Shown piece by piece: positions 36,064-44,666 of a DNA stretch of 56,636 nt. The position numbers were made by a program, and so were the translations under genes. The notes under the pieces were generated by a model that ran no database searches, had not been told where the DNA came from, and saw nothing but the letters and a program-made list of their open reading frames with translations. The stretch is from Rugamonas violacea (GTDB lineage Bacteria > Pseudomonadota > Gammaproteobacteria > Burkholderiales > Burkholderiaceae_D), in NCBI RefSeq assembly GCF_016461825.1, contig NZ_JAEMNU010000078.1:1-56636 (forward strand), read 5' to 3'. The stretch's first letter is position 1. Each line of letters starts with the position of its first letter.

Positions 36064-38415
36064 ATGAACCTTTCATCTATCTTGCGCCATGGCCGCCGGC
36101 GCGCCGGCATGGTGTCCGTCCTGCTGCTGGCCGGTTGCGCCGCCGACATGCGCCACCGGGAGGGCATGGATGCGCTCAGCAACCACGACTATCCGCTGGC
36201 CATCGAACGCTTGGCGCAGGCGACGGAACTGCGGCCCAAGGACGTGACCCTGCGCAACGATTGGCTGCGCGCGCGCGAAACCTCGACCAGCAAGTTGCTC
36301 GAGCTGGGTGCCCGGGCGCACGTCGAGGGCAAGACCGCCGACGCCGAGCGGGCCTTTCGCACCGTCCTGAAATACGACCCCGACAACGCCCGTGCGCTGG
36401 CCGGACTGGAATCGCTCGCTACGGCCTCCCGCGCCGACGCCGACGCGGCGCTGGCGCGCCAGGCGTTCAAGCGGGGCGAGCTGGCGCTGGCCACCGAGCT
36501 GGCCGGCCGGGCCTTGCGCGCCGCGCCCATGCAGGCCGAGGCGCGCGCCGTGCGGCGCGAGATCGAGACCGTGCAGGCGCAGGAGATGCTGGTGATGCCG
36601 ACCCTGGGCGGGGTCTACAAGAAGCCGATCAATCTGGAGTTCCGCGACGCCAGCATCAAGATGGTGTTCGACTCGCTGTCGCGCACCACCGGCATCAACT
36701 TCATCTTCGACCGCGACGTGAAGGGCGACCAACGCACCACCGTGTTCCTGAAGAAGACCACGCTGGACGATGCCATCGACGTGATCCTGTCGACCGGCCA
36801 ATTGGAAAAAAAGATCCTCAACGCCAGCAGCGTTTTGATTTATCCCAACACGCCGGCCAAGACGCGCGAATATCAAGACCTGGTGGTCAAGGTGTTCTAC
36901 CTGGCCAACGTGGAGGCGAAGCAGGCCGCCAGCATGCTCAAGACGGTGTTGAAGATCAAGGATGTCTTCGTCGACGAGAAGTACAACATGCTGGTGCTGC
37001 GGGAAAATCCGGAATCGATCGCGCTGGCCGAGAAGCTGATCGCCTTGCACGACCTGGAGGAGCCGGAAGTGATGCTCGACGTCGAGGTGTTGGAGATCAA
37101 CCGGTCGCGCCTGCTCAACCTGGGCATCCAGTGGACCAACCAGTTCACCGTCACGCCGCTGGGCGTAACCAACTCAGGCACGGCAAGCGGCAGCGGAACG
37201 GGCAGCAGCAGCGGCGCCTCGGGCACGGGGACCTCGACGATGAAGTTGAGCGATTTGAAATCGCTCAACTCAGCCAGCCTGGGCATCACGGCACCGAGCG
37301 CCACGATCAGCCTGCAGAAGACCGACGGCGACGCCAAGCTGTTGGCCAACCCGCGCATCCGCGTGCGCGACCGCGAGAAGGCCAAGATCCTCATCGGCGA
37401 CAAGGTGCCGGTGGTGACCACCACCAGCAGCGGCACCTTCGTCACCGAGAACATCCAGTACCTCGACGTCGGCCTGAAGTTGGAGGTGGAGCCGGACATC
37501 CATCTGCGCGACGAGATCGGCCTCAAGCTGGCGCTGGAGGTGAGCTCGTTGGTATCGTCGGTGAAGACCAACAATGGTTCGCAGGCCTACCAGATCGGCA
37601 CCCGCAACTTCAACAGCGCGCTGCGGTTGAAGGACGGCGAGACGCAGATTCTCGCCGGCCTGATCAACGACGAGGACCGCTCGTCCGGCAACCGCATTCC
37701 ACTGCTGGGCGACTTGCCGGTGCTGGGACGTCTGTTCGGCAGCCAAAACGACAACCGGCAGCAGACCGAAATCGTGTTGTCGATCACGCCCCACCTGATC
37801 CGCAACATCCAGCGCAAAAACGTCGGGGCGGAATCGTTCTGGTCCGGCACCGAGGCGGCCCTGCACAACAAGCCGCTGCTGTTGCGCAGCTTCGACGCGG
37901 CCGCCGCGGGCGTGGCCGGCAAGCCCGGTGTCACGGCGGACAACGGCAATCCGACGGCCGCCGCGCCGGTGCCGCCACCGAGCGCGCCCAACGCGCCCAA
38001 GCTGACCTGGCAGGGGCCGGCCAGCGCGAAAATGGGCGAAGTGGTGACCCTGACGCTGAACATGGACAGCCCCGAGCTGTTGCGCGCCGCCTCGCTGCAA
38101 CTGGCCTTCAACCCGGCCGAGCTGCAGATCCTGTCGGTGCAGGAGGGCGACTTCTTCAGCAAAGCCGGCAAGAGCACCTTCAGCAACGTGGTCGACGGAC
38201 CTGGCGGACGCGTTTCGATCGGCGCCGGTGCCGGCGAGGGCAACGGCGTAAAAGGAGCGGGGCGCGTGCTGACGCTGACCTGCAAGGCGATCCCCGGCCA
38301 GAACGCCATCGACAGCACCACGCTGAGCGTGATCGCGGTGACACCGATCGGCGGCCAACTCGCCGTCGGCCGGCCCGGCCTGCCGATCGTGCATACCTTG
38401 ACGATCGCGCCATGA
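36064..38415 (+). CDS. secretin with TPR-like N-terminus and cohesin-like C-terminus
   Basis: This 783-residue outer-membrane channel lipoprotein (lipobox LLLAGC, Cys25) has TPR-like helices (about residues 30-165). Secretin N-domains follow (NLEFRDASIKMVFDSLSRTTGINFIFD; VVKVFYLANVEAKQAASMLKTVLK). The secretin core runs from VMLDVEVLEINRSRLLNLGIQW (near 336) to LPVLGRLFG...TEIVLSITPHLIRN (near 550-580). After a Pro/Ala linker, residues 640-783 look like a cohesin-type beta domain (GEVVTLTLNMDSPELLRAASLQLAFNPAELQILSVQEGDFF in parts). Similar secretin-cohesin proteins exist, but the role of the domain is unknown. Stop overlaps the next ATG (ATGA). Confidence 0.9.
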   Translation: MNLSSILRHGRRRAGMVSVLLLAGCAADMRHREGMDALSNHDYPLAIERLAQATELRPKDVTLRNDWLRARETSTSKLLELGARAHVEGKTADAERAFRTVLKYDPDNARALAGLESLATASRADADAALARQAFKRGELALATELAGRALRAAPMQAEARAVRREIETVQAQEMLVMPTLGGVYKKPINLEFRDASIKMVFDSLSRTTGINFIFDRDVKGDQRTTVFLKKTTLDDAIDVILSTGQLEKKILNASSVLIYPNTPAKTREYQDLVVKVFYLANVEAKQAASMLKTVLKIKDVFVDEKYNMLVLRENPESIALAEKLIALHDLEEPEVMLDVEVLEINRSRLLNLGIQWTNQFTVTPLGVTNSGTASGSGTGSSSGASGTGTSTMKLSDLKSLNSASLGITAPSATISLQKTDGDAKLLANPRIRVRDREKAKILIGDKVPVVTTTSSGTFVTENIQYLDVGLKLEVEPDIHLRDEIGLKLALEVSSLVSSVKTNNGSQAYQIGTRNFNSALRLKDGETQILAGLINDEDRSSGNRIPLLGDLPVLGRLFGSQNDNRQQTEIVLSITPHLIRNIQRKNVGAESFWSGTEAALHNKPLLLRSFDAAAAGVAGKPGVTADNGNPTAAAPVPPPSAPNAPKLTWQGPASAKMGEVVTLTLNMDSPELLRAASLQLAFNPAELQILSVQEGDFFSKAGKSTFSNVVDGPGGRVSIGAGAGEGNGVKGAGRVLTLTCKAIPGQNAIDSTTLSVIAVTPIGGQLAVGRPGLPIVHTLTIAP

Positions 38416-38900
38416 CGGCGCTGGCCGGCACGCGCGGAGCGGAGGGCTTCAGCCTGATCGAGCTGCTCGCCTCGGCGGCGATTGTCGGCCTGTTGGCGTC
38501 GATCGCCGTGCCCTTCATCGAGACCACGGTGCGGCGGCAGAAGGAGCAGGCGCTGCGCGTCGCGCTGCGCGACATCCGCCAGGGTCTCGACGCCTACCGC
38601 CAGGCCGGCGTCGCCGGGCAACTGACCATCGCCAGCGGCAAGAGCGGTTACCCGCCGTCGTTGACCGAATTGACAGCCGGCCTGCCGGACCAGAAGCGGG
38701 CCAACGCCAAGCTGTATTTCCTGCGGCGGATTCCGCGCGACCCATTCTGCCCCGACGCCGGCGTGGCGGCCATCGACAGCTGGGGCCTGCGCAGCTTTGA
38801 ATCGTCGGCCGAGCAGCCGAAGAAGGGCGACGATGTCTACGACGTCTACTCGACGTCGACCCAGACCGGCCTGAACGGCGTGCCCTACAAGGAGTGGTGA
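38412..38900 (+). CDS. type II secretion-like pseudopilin 1
   Basis: This 162-residue protein has a prepilin cleavage site after Gly12 (GAEG|FSLIELL) with Glu at +5, then the hydrophobic helix SAAIVGLLASIAVPFI. The globular part includes RRIPRDPFCPD and two acidic segments that may bind calcium as in GspG. Translationally coupled to the secretin (ATGA). No prepilin peptidase gene is in the window, so a PilD elsewhere must process it. Confidence 0.85.
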   Translation: MTALAGTRGAEGFSLIELLASAAIVGLLASIAVPFIETTVRRQKEQALRVALRDIRQGLDAYRQAGVAGQLTIASGKSGYPPSLTELTAGLPDQKRANAKLYFLRRIPRDPFCPDAGVAAIDSWGLRSFESSAEQPKKGDDVYDVYSTSTQTGLNGVPYKEW

Positions 38901-38902
38901 CC

Positions 38903-39277
38903 ATGCGCAAAGTACGCGGCTTCACGATGATCGAACTGCTGGTCACGCTGGCCATCATCGCCATGCTGGTGACGCTGGCCGCGCCGCGCTATTTCGGCAG
39001 CATCGAGCGCACCAAGGAGGACGTGCTGCGCGAGGACCTCTACATCCTGCGCAACGCCATCGACCACTATTATGCGGACCGGAACGTCTATCCGGCCGAA
39101 CTGAAGGATCTGGTGAAGGAGAAGTATCTGCGCAGCCTGCCGGTCGATCCGTACACGCAGAGCGCCAACAGCTGGAAGGTCGTGGCGGCGACCGATGCCT
39201 CCCTCGGCGTGGTGGCCGACGTCAAGAGCGGCGCGCCCGCCGTTGCGCGCGACGGCAGCAAAGTGGCGGACTGGTGA
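38903..39277 (+). CDS. type II secretion-like pseudopilin 2
   Basis: This 124-residue GspG-like protein has cleavage after Gly6 (KVRG|FTMIELLVTLAIIAMLVTLAAPRYFG), Glu+5 present, then YPAELKDLVKEKYLRSLPVDPYTQ, the GspG-type calcium-site region. ATG 38903 is chosen over GTG 38894 because AAGGAG (38889-38894) then has 8-base spacing. It begins 2 bp after the preceding stop. Confidence 0.87.
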   Translation: MRKVRGFTMIELLVTLAIIAMLVTLAAPRYFGSIERTKEDVLREDLYILRNAIDHYYADRNVYPAELKDLVKEKYLRSLPVDPYTQSANSWKVVAATDASLGVVADVKSGAPAVARDGSKVADW

Positions 39278-39280
39278 ACC

Positions 39281-39739
39281 ATGCGGCGCGAACAAGGATT
39301 CAGCTATGTGGTGGTGATGTTCTTGGTGGCGATCGTCGCTCTGCTCACCGCGCGCGCGTTGGAGAACGTGCTCACCACCGCGCGGCGCGACAAGGAGGCC
39401 GAACTGCTGTGGGTGGGACGGACCCTGCGCGACGCCATCGGCGACTACCACCGCAGCACGCCGGGCTCGGACAAGAAGTACCCCAAGAAGTTGGCCGATC
39501 TGCTGGACGACAAGCGCGACTCCGGCGCGCCGCGCCGCTCCCTGCGCAAGGTGTATCGCGACCCGATCAGCGGGGCCAAGGAATGGGGCGAGGTGAGGAC
39601 GGAGAACGGCGAGCTGATTGGCGTGTTTTCGCTGTCGACGCAGCGGCCCTTGCGGCGCAAAGCCGTCGGGCCGGACCTGCCCGGCTTCGACGACGCCGAG
39701 AGTTATCAGCAATGGCGGTTTATCTATGAGGCGAATTGA
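39281..39739 (+). CDS. type II secretion-like pseudopilin 3, lacks Glu5
   Basis: This 152-residue protein has a short leader MRREQG and mature start FSYVVVMFLVAIVALLTARALE. Position +5 is Val rather than Glu, as in tip pseudopilins of the GspK type. The remainder contains YPKKLADLLDDKR and VYRDPISGAKEWG, similar to GspG-like domains. It overlaps the next gene by 14 bp. Confidence 0.82.
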   Translation: MRREQGFSYVVVMFLVAIVALLTARALENVLTTARRDKEAELLWVGRTLRDAIGDYHRSTPGSDKKYPKKLADLLDDKRDSGAPRRSLRKVYRDPISGAKEWGEVRTENGELIGVFSLSTQRPLRRKAVGPDLPGFDDAESYQQWRFIYEAN

Positions 39740-40196
39740 TTCGGTGTATATGAATGTGGACATGAGGACGGGCGCGCCCGGACCGGCGCGGCAACGCGGC
39801 TTTACCATGCTGGAGCTGCTGGTGGTGCTCGCCATCATCGGCCTGCTGGCGTCCTTTGTCGGGCCGCGCTACTTCGCCCAGATCGGCAAGTCGAAGAGCC
39901 AGATCGCGCGCGCCCAGATCGACCTGTTCGACAAGGCGGTGATCCAGTATCGCATCGACGTCGGCAACTATCCGACGCAGGAGCAGGGCCTGGTGGCGCT
40001 GGTGGCGCCGCCCAAGGGCGAAGGCCTGTGGCGCGGTCCCTACCTGAAGAAGGCCGTGCCGCTCGATCCCTGGGAGCACGCCTACAGCTACAAGATCCCC
40101 GGAACGGACGAGCGGGAGTTCGAGATCGTCTCGTTCGGCAGCAGCGGCGTGGCCGGCGGCAGCGGTGAAGACGCCGATGTCGCCAATTGGCAATAG
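39726..40196 (+). CDS. major pseudopilin, GspG-like
   Basis: This protein of about 156 residues has an unusually long leader before RG|FTMLELLVVLAIIGLLASFVGPRYF. ATG 39750 or 39762 are possible alternative starts. The GspG core is clear: QIDLFDKAVIQYRIDVGNYPTQEQGLVAL, YLKKAVPLDPWEHAYSYKIPG, EFEIVSFGSSGVAGG. It probably forms the shaft of the pseudopilus. Confidence 0.92.
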   Translation: MRRIDSVYMNVDMRTGAPGPARQRGFTMLELLVVLAIIGLLASFVGPRYFAQIGKSKSQIARAQIDLFDKAVIQYRIDVGNYPTQEQGLVALVAPPKGEGLWRGPYLKKAVPLDPWEHAYSYKIPGTDEREFEIVSFGSSGVAGGSGEDADVANWQ

Positions 40197-40208
40197 GGGG
40201 ACGGGGAA

Positions 40209-41393
40209 ATGCGGTTTCGCGCCAAAGTATTGAACCAACTGATGACGGTGGAGCACGTCGACGTCGACGCCGCCAGCGAGGCGGAGGCGCGCCGCTTTCT
40301 TGCCTCGTCCGGCGTGCGCGTGCTCGACCTGCGGCCGGCGCGCGCCGGCCTGAAGCGCAGGGGCAAGCCGAAGGCCTTCAACCTGGCGGTGTTCAACCAG
40401 CAGTTGCATTCGCTGCTGGACGCCGGCCAGACCGTGGTGGACGCCATCGAGGTGCTCGGCCGCAACGACAAGCGCGGCCGCAACCGCGCCATCTACGACA
40501 CCGTGCTGCTGGCGCTGCAACACGGCAACCAGCTGTCCGACGCGATGGCGACGCTGCCATCGGTATTCCCGCCGCTGTACGTCGCCATGGTGCGCGCCAG
40601 CGAGACCACCGGCACCGTGCGCGCGGCGATCCGCCGCTTCATGCTGTACCAGCGGCAGATCGACGAGATCCGCGGCAAGCTGAAAGCGGCGGCCACCTAT
40701 CCCGCCATCCTGCTCAGCGTCGGCTTCCTGGTGATCAGTTTCCTGCTGATGTATGTGCTGCCGCGCTTCAGCGCCGTCTACGACGACGCCGGCCAGAGCC
40801 GGCACGGCGCGGCCGGTTTCGTCCAGCTGTGGGGTGGCTTCGTGCGCAACAACACCACGCTGGCCTGGTCGGTCCTGCTGGCCGGCAGCGGCGCCGTGGC
40901 GGCGCTGGCGATGCATCCGGCCTTGCGCGCGGCCGCCTACCGCAAACTGTTGACCATGCCGTGGATAGGCGAGCGGGTGCAGGTGCTGCAACTGGCCCGG
41001 CTCTACCGCACGCTGGGCATGCTGCTGCGCAGCGGCGTCAGCGTGCTGCAGGCGATGCGCATGACGCAGGCCTCGATGCCGCCGGCGATGCACGCCGACC
41101 TGACGGCCGCCGCGCGCGGCGTCAGCGAAGGCAAGGCGATGTCGCTGGTGATGGCCGAGTACGGCCTGAGCACGGAGGTGGCGCAGCGCCTGCTGGTGGC
41201 CGGCGAGTCGTCCGGCAACCTGGAGGAAATGATGGAGCGGATCGCCGATTTCTACGACGAGGAGACGGCGATCTGGATCGACACGGCCGGCCGCCTGATC
41301 GAGCCGGCGCTGATGCTGGGCATCGGCGTGATCGTCGGCGCCATCGTGCTCATGCTCTACAGTCCGATTTTTGATTTGGCCAACATCGTTTGA
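40209..41393 (+). CDS. GspF/PilC-like inner-membrane platform protein
   Basis: This 394-residue protein has two T2SSF domains. The N-terminal part has FNQQLHSLLDAGQTVVDAIEVLGRN and FPPLYVAMVRASETTGTVRAAIRRF. Helices include AILLSVGFLVISFLLMYVLPRF and a second module with LYRTLGMLLRSGVSVLQAMRMTQ, VAQRLLVAGESSGNLEEMMERIADFYDEE and a final IGVIVGAIVLMLYSPIF. It couples the ATPase to pseudopilin assembly. RBS GGGGACGGGG is weak, but the start is fixed by homology. Confidence 0.93.
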   Translation: MRFRAKVLNQLMTVEHVDVDAASEAEARRFLASSGVRVLDLRPARAGLKRRGKPKAFNLAVFNQQLHSLLDAGQTVVDAIEVLGRNDKRGRNRAIYDTVLLALQHGNQLSDAMATLPSVFPPLYVAMVRASETTGTVRAAIRRFMLYQRQIDEIRGKLKAAATYPAILLSVGFLVISFLLMYVLPRFSAVYDDAGQSRHGAAGFVQLWGGFVRNNTTLAWSVLLAGSGAVAALAMHPALRAAAYRKLLTMPWIGERVQVLQLARLYRTLGMLLRSGVSVLQAMRMTQASMPPAMHADLTAAARGVSEGKAMSLVMAEYGLSTEVAQRLLVAGESSGNLEEMMERIADFYDEETAIWIDTAGRLIEPALMLGIGVIVGAIVLMLYSPIFDLANIV

Positions 41394-41400
41394 TGTGGCA

Positions 41401-43065
41401 ATGATTGTGAAACCCACTATGTTGAATTTGACCACACTGGGCGACGCCATGCGCGCCGCCGTGCCGCGCCAGAACTGGCTGTCCCTGCTGGCCGAGCGGC
41501 TGGCGTTGCCCGAGACGGAGGCGCTGGTCGCCACGGCCGACGCGCTGGCCCTGCCGTACCTGGACGCCGTCACCCTGGCGGCGCTCAGCCCGGCGTTCGA
41601 GCTGGCCGGTTACGCCGACATGGTCGAGCGCCTGCTGCTGGTCGGCATGGACGGCGCGGGGCGCCTGATCGCCGTGCTCGGCCTGCCGCTGGACGCCGAC
41701 GCCGGCGCCTGGCTGGCCCGCTTCGCGCTGCAGGAGATCCACCTCGGCGATCCACGCGCCATCCACGCCCGGCTCGAATCGCACGAGGCGATGTTCAGCG
41801 CGGTGGCCGACGCGGTCGGCGTGGAGCAGGCCGCCGAGCTGGCGCGCGACGCCAGCGCCGACATGACGCTGACCTCGATCCAGGGCGAGGCCAGCCCGGC
41901 GGTGCGGTTGATCAACTCGACCGTGTTCGACGCGCTGCGCCTGGAGGCCAGCGACATCCATCTGGAGTCGCTGCCGCAGGGGCTGGTGATCAAGTTCCGC
42001 ATCGACGGCGTGCTCAACCGCATTGCGGCGGTCAACAACCCGGCGCTGGCCGAGCAGGCGATCGCCCGCATCAAGGTGCTGGCCGAGCTCGACATCGGCG
42101 AAAAGCGCATCCCCCAGGACGGCCGCTTCCGCGTCGCCGCCAAGGGGCGCGACATCGACATCCGCGTCTCCATCATGCCCAGCATCCACGGCGAGGACGC
42201 CGTACTGCGCGTGCTCGACAAGAAGGCGCTGACCGACAGCGTGCAGCGGCTGACCCTCGACTCGCTCGGCTTCGACAGCCAGACCATCCACCTGCTGCGG
42301 CGCCTGGCCGCCGAGCCCTACGGCATGATGCTGGTGACCGGCCCGACCGGCAGCGGCAAGACCACCACGCTGTACGCCGCGCTGACCGAGATCAACCACG
42401 GCGAGGACAAGTTCATCACCATCGAGGACCCGGTCGAGTACCAGCTGCCCGGCGTGCTGCAGATTCCCGTCAACGAAAAGAAGGGTTTGACCTTCGCCGT
42501 GGGGCTGCGCTCCATCCTGCGGCACGACCCGGACAAGATCCTGGTCGGCGAGATCCGCGATCCGGAGACGGCGCAGATCGCCGTGCAGTCGGCGCTGACC
42601 GGCCACATGGTGTTCACTTCGGTCCACGCCAACAACACCTTCGACGTGATCGGCCGCTTCATGCACATGGGTGTCGACCCGTACAACTTCGTCTCCTCGC
42701 TGACCGGCGTGGTGGCGCAGCGTTTGCTGCGGCAGAACTGCCCGCACTGCAACGAAGCGGTGACGCTGGACGCGCAACTGCTGGCCGAGTCCGGCATCGC
42801 CGATCCGCAGAACTACCGCTTCCACGCCGGACGCGGTTGTGCGCAGTGCCGCAACACCGGCTACAAGGGGCGGCGCGCGGTGGCCGAGGTGCTGCGGCTG
42901 ACCGACGAAATCCGCGAGATGATCATCGCGCGCGCCTCGATCCGCGCGCTGAAGGCGCAGGCGCGCAAGGAGGGCACGCGCTTCCTGCGCGATGTCGCGC
43001 TGGAACTGGTGCGCGCCGGCCACACCACTTTGCAGGAGGTGAACCGTGTCACATTTGTGGCCTGA
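41401..43065 (+). CDS. GspE/PilB-type assembly ATPase
   Basis: This 554-residue ATPase has an N-terminal GspE-N-like domain (1-150) and DIHLESLPQGLVIKFRIDGVL. Walker A GPTGSGKTTTLYAAL is near residues 313-320, followed by the Asp box TIEDPVEYQLPGV, Walker B KILVGEIRDPETA and the His box GHMVFTSVHANNTF. The zinc tetracysteine is CPHC (near 447) with CAQC (near 480). Start ATG 41401 lies 7 bp after gspF. It powers pseudopilus assembly. No PilT-type retraction ATPase is present, which favours secretion over twitching. Confidence 0.95.
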   Translation: MIVKPTMLNLTTLGDAMRAAVPRQNWLSLLAERLALPETEALVATADALALPYLDAVTLAALSPAFELAGYADMVERLLLVGMDGAGRLIAVLGLPLDADAGAWLARFALQEIHLGDPRAIHARLESHEAMFSAVADAVGVEQAAELARDASADMTLTSIQGEASPAVRLINSTVFDALRLEASDIHLESLPQGLVIKFRIDGVLNRIAAVNNPALAEQAIARIKVLAELDIGEKRIPQDGRFRVAAKGRDIDIRVSIMPSIHGEDAVLRVLDKKALTDSVQRLTLDSLGFDSQTIHLLRRLAAEPYGMMLVTGPTGSGKTTTLYAALTEINHGEDKFITIEDPVEYQLPGVLQIPVNEKKGLTFAVGLRSILRHDPDKILVGEIRDPETAQIAVQSALTGHMVFTSVHANNTFDVIGRFMHMGVDPYNFVSSLTGVVAQRLLRQNCPHCNEAVTLDAQLLAESGIADPQNYRFHAGRGCAQCRNTGYKGRRAVAEVLRLTDEIREMIIARASIRALKAQARKEGTRFLRDVALELVRAGHTTLQEVNRVTFVA

Positions 43066-43813
43066 AACGATCAGCGTCGGCCTGTTCGCCGACCAATGCT
43101 GGCTGCGCCGCGGCCGCACCCTGAGCCTGGCCGATGGGCACGGCCAGGCGGCCGCGCCGGAGCGCTTGCTGTCGTCGTTGACGGAGCTGTTGGCCGGCCA
43201 GCCGCAGGCCGCCCTCAAACGCGCGCGGCTGCATGTGCTGGTGGCCGACAGCGCCGCCGCGATCACCGTCTTGCCCTGGCAGGAAGCGCTGAGCGGCGCC
43301 GACGAGTGGCGCGCCTACGCCCACGCCTGCTTCGAGCGCCAGGGACAGGCGCTCGACGACGGCTGGGCGCTGCAGACCGGCTTCCGTCATTTCAGGGGTG
43401 CCGGCCTGGCTTACGCCATGCCGCAAGCCTGGCTGGGCGAGTTGCTGGAAGTGGCCGGTCGGGCCGGCCTGCGGCTGGCCAGCGTGCTGCCGGTATCGGC
43501 CGCCGCGTACTGGCGCCACGGCGGCACGCCCGGTGCCGCGCCCGACCTGTTGCTACTGGCCGAGGCGCACCGCATCACCGGCCAGTTGTGGGCGCGCGGC
43601 CGCCTGCTGGGTGTCGATGTGCAGCCGGTGATCGGCGGCGTCCATGCCACCGGCGCGCGGCTGCTGCGCCGCATGAGCGCGCTTCAACCAAACATCGGAT
43701 CGGTGCAATGGTGGTCCTCGGCTGTCGGCGGGGAGGAGCCACCGCTGGCTTTTATTGGCGAGACTTTGGCCGAGGCCCGGCTGGTACGGCTGGCGCGGGA
43801 AGTGTGGAGCTAA
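43046..43813 (+). CDS. unknown operon protein, possible PilM/GspL-like
   Basis: The 255 residues have no membrane helix and no clear family match. Position between the ATPase and a PilN-like protein, length, and actin-like features (SLADGHG, LHVLVADSAAAITVLPWQEAL, SVLPVSAAAYWRHGG) suggest the PilM/GspL cytoplasmic domain, inferred from context. GTG 43046 overlaps the ATPase by 20 bp and has an excellent AGGAGGTGAACC site. Confidence 0.6.
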   Translation: MSHLWPETISVGLFADQCWLRRGRTLSLADGHGQAAAPERLLSSLTELLAGQPQAALKRARLHVLVADSAAAITVLPWQEALSGADEWRAYAHACFERQGQALDDGWALQTGFRHFRGAGLAYAMPQAWLGELLEVAGRAGLRLASVLPVSAAAYWRHGGTPGAAPDLLLLAEAHRITGQLWARGRLLGVDVQPVIGGVHATGARLLRRMSALQPNIGSVQWWSSAVGGEEPPLAFIGETLAEARLVRLAREVWS

Positions 43814-43816
43814 GGA

Positions 43817-44353
43817 ATGATGGACATGCACAATTACTTGAAGCCGCGTCCCCGTTTTGTGGTGTTGCTGGTTGGCGCCGCGCTGGTGCTGGGCATCCTG
43901 GCGATCTACGCCGCCGCCATGGCGGTCGGGCGGCACACGCAGGCCGACGCGATCGTGCAGCAGGCCGAACGCTTGCGCGTCGCACAGGTGGTCAAGCCGA
44001 CACCGGTGCCGAGCAGGACCGAATTGGAAGAGCAAAAGCGCTGGGCCGTATTCAAGCTTGAGCGCGATTTCTCCTGGGCGCCGCTGTTCAACGCGCTGCA
44101 GGTGGCCGGCAATCCGAACATCGAATTGCTGGAATTCCAGCCGGACAAGGCCGGCGGCCGCGTCATGCTGCGCGGCGAGGCCAGGGACGAGGAGGCGTTG
44201 ATTGCCTTTATGGAGACGCTGGCGGCGCAGCCGCTGTTGCGCAACGTGCATCTCAGCCACCGCAAGATCAAGCGGCGCGATCGGCTGGTCACGGTGGCCT
44301 TCGAGATCAAGGCGGCGATGCGGCGCGATAGCTCGGTCTCACCGGCAAACTGA
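43817..44353 (+). CDS. PilN-like inner-membrane protein
   Basis: This 178-residue protein has an N-terminal helix (FVVLLVGAALVLGILAIYAAAMAVG). A coiled-coil-like segment and a small alpha/beta domain follow (WAPLFNALQVAGNPNIELLEFQPDKAGGRVMLRGEARDEEALIAFMETLA in parts), as in PilN. It starts 3 bp after the previous gene. It closes the machine operon; a PilN at the end, with PilO at the start, is an unusual order. Confidence 0.75.
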   Translation: MMDMHNYLKPRPRFVVLLVGAALVLGILAIYAAAMAVGRHTQADAIVQQAERLRVAQVVKPTPVPSRTELEEQKRWAVFKLERDFSWAPLFNALQVAGNPNIELLEFQPDKAGGRVMLRGEARDEEALIAFMETLAAQPLLRNVHLSHRKIKRRDRLVTVAFEIKAAMRRDSSVSPAN

Positions 44354-44394
44354 ACAGGCAGGGGCAGCGGCGGTGTATTTTAATTCGGTCTCCA

Positions 44395-44435
44395 ATGAAA
44401 TATTTCATCTGTAATATATTTCCATATGGATATAT
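44395..44435. promoter_or_regulatory. AT-rich palindromes upstream of giant toxin gene
   Basis: ATGAAATATTTCAT (44395-44408) is a perfect palindrome, and ATATTTCCATATGGATATAT (44416-44435) is nearly one. Both share AAATATTT/ATTTCCAT blocks with the 24-bp palindrome at 34825. The whole 44354-44666 gap is unusually AT-rich and holds no gene. Confidence 0.65.
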
Positions 44436-44666
44436 TTATGTTACTATTTTCCCAATTCTACTTTTTTGGCAATTTTTCTCCTGCGTATGGAGTGATCCTG
44501 TGAAGAAAGAAATTGGGTAGGTTTTCCTGAACTCGCCGCGTGGTTTGCGCAAGTTTATAGGTCAAATATCTCCAGAAGAAAAGATTTCATCGCACTTTTG
44601 GCGAGGCCTGCTTGCGCCCGCTGAGAGTGTGCCGCCGCCGCTTTGCCAGTCCACACAACTATCTCC

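Noticed and set aside
36135..38411. Long plus-strand frame overlapping the secretin gene
   Set aside because: Only its final part (38412-38900) is real, the first pseudopilin. The rest is a shadow of the secretin.
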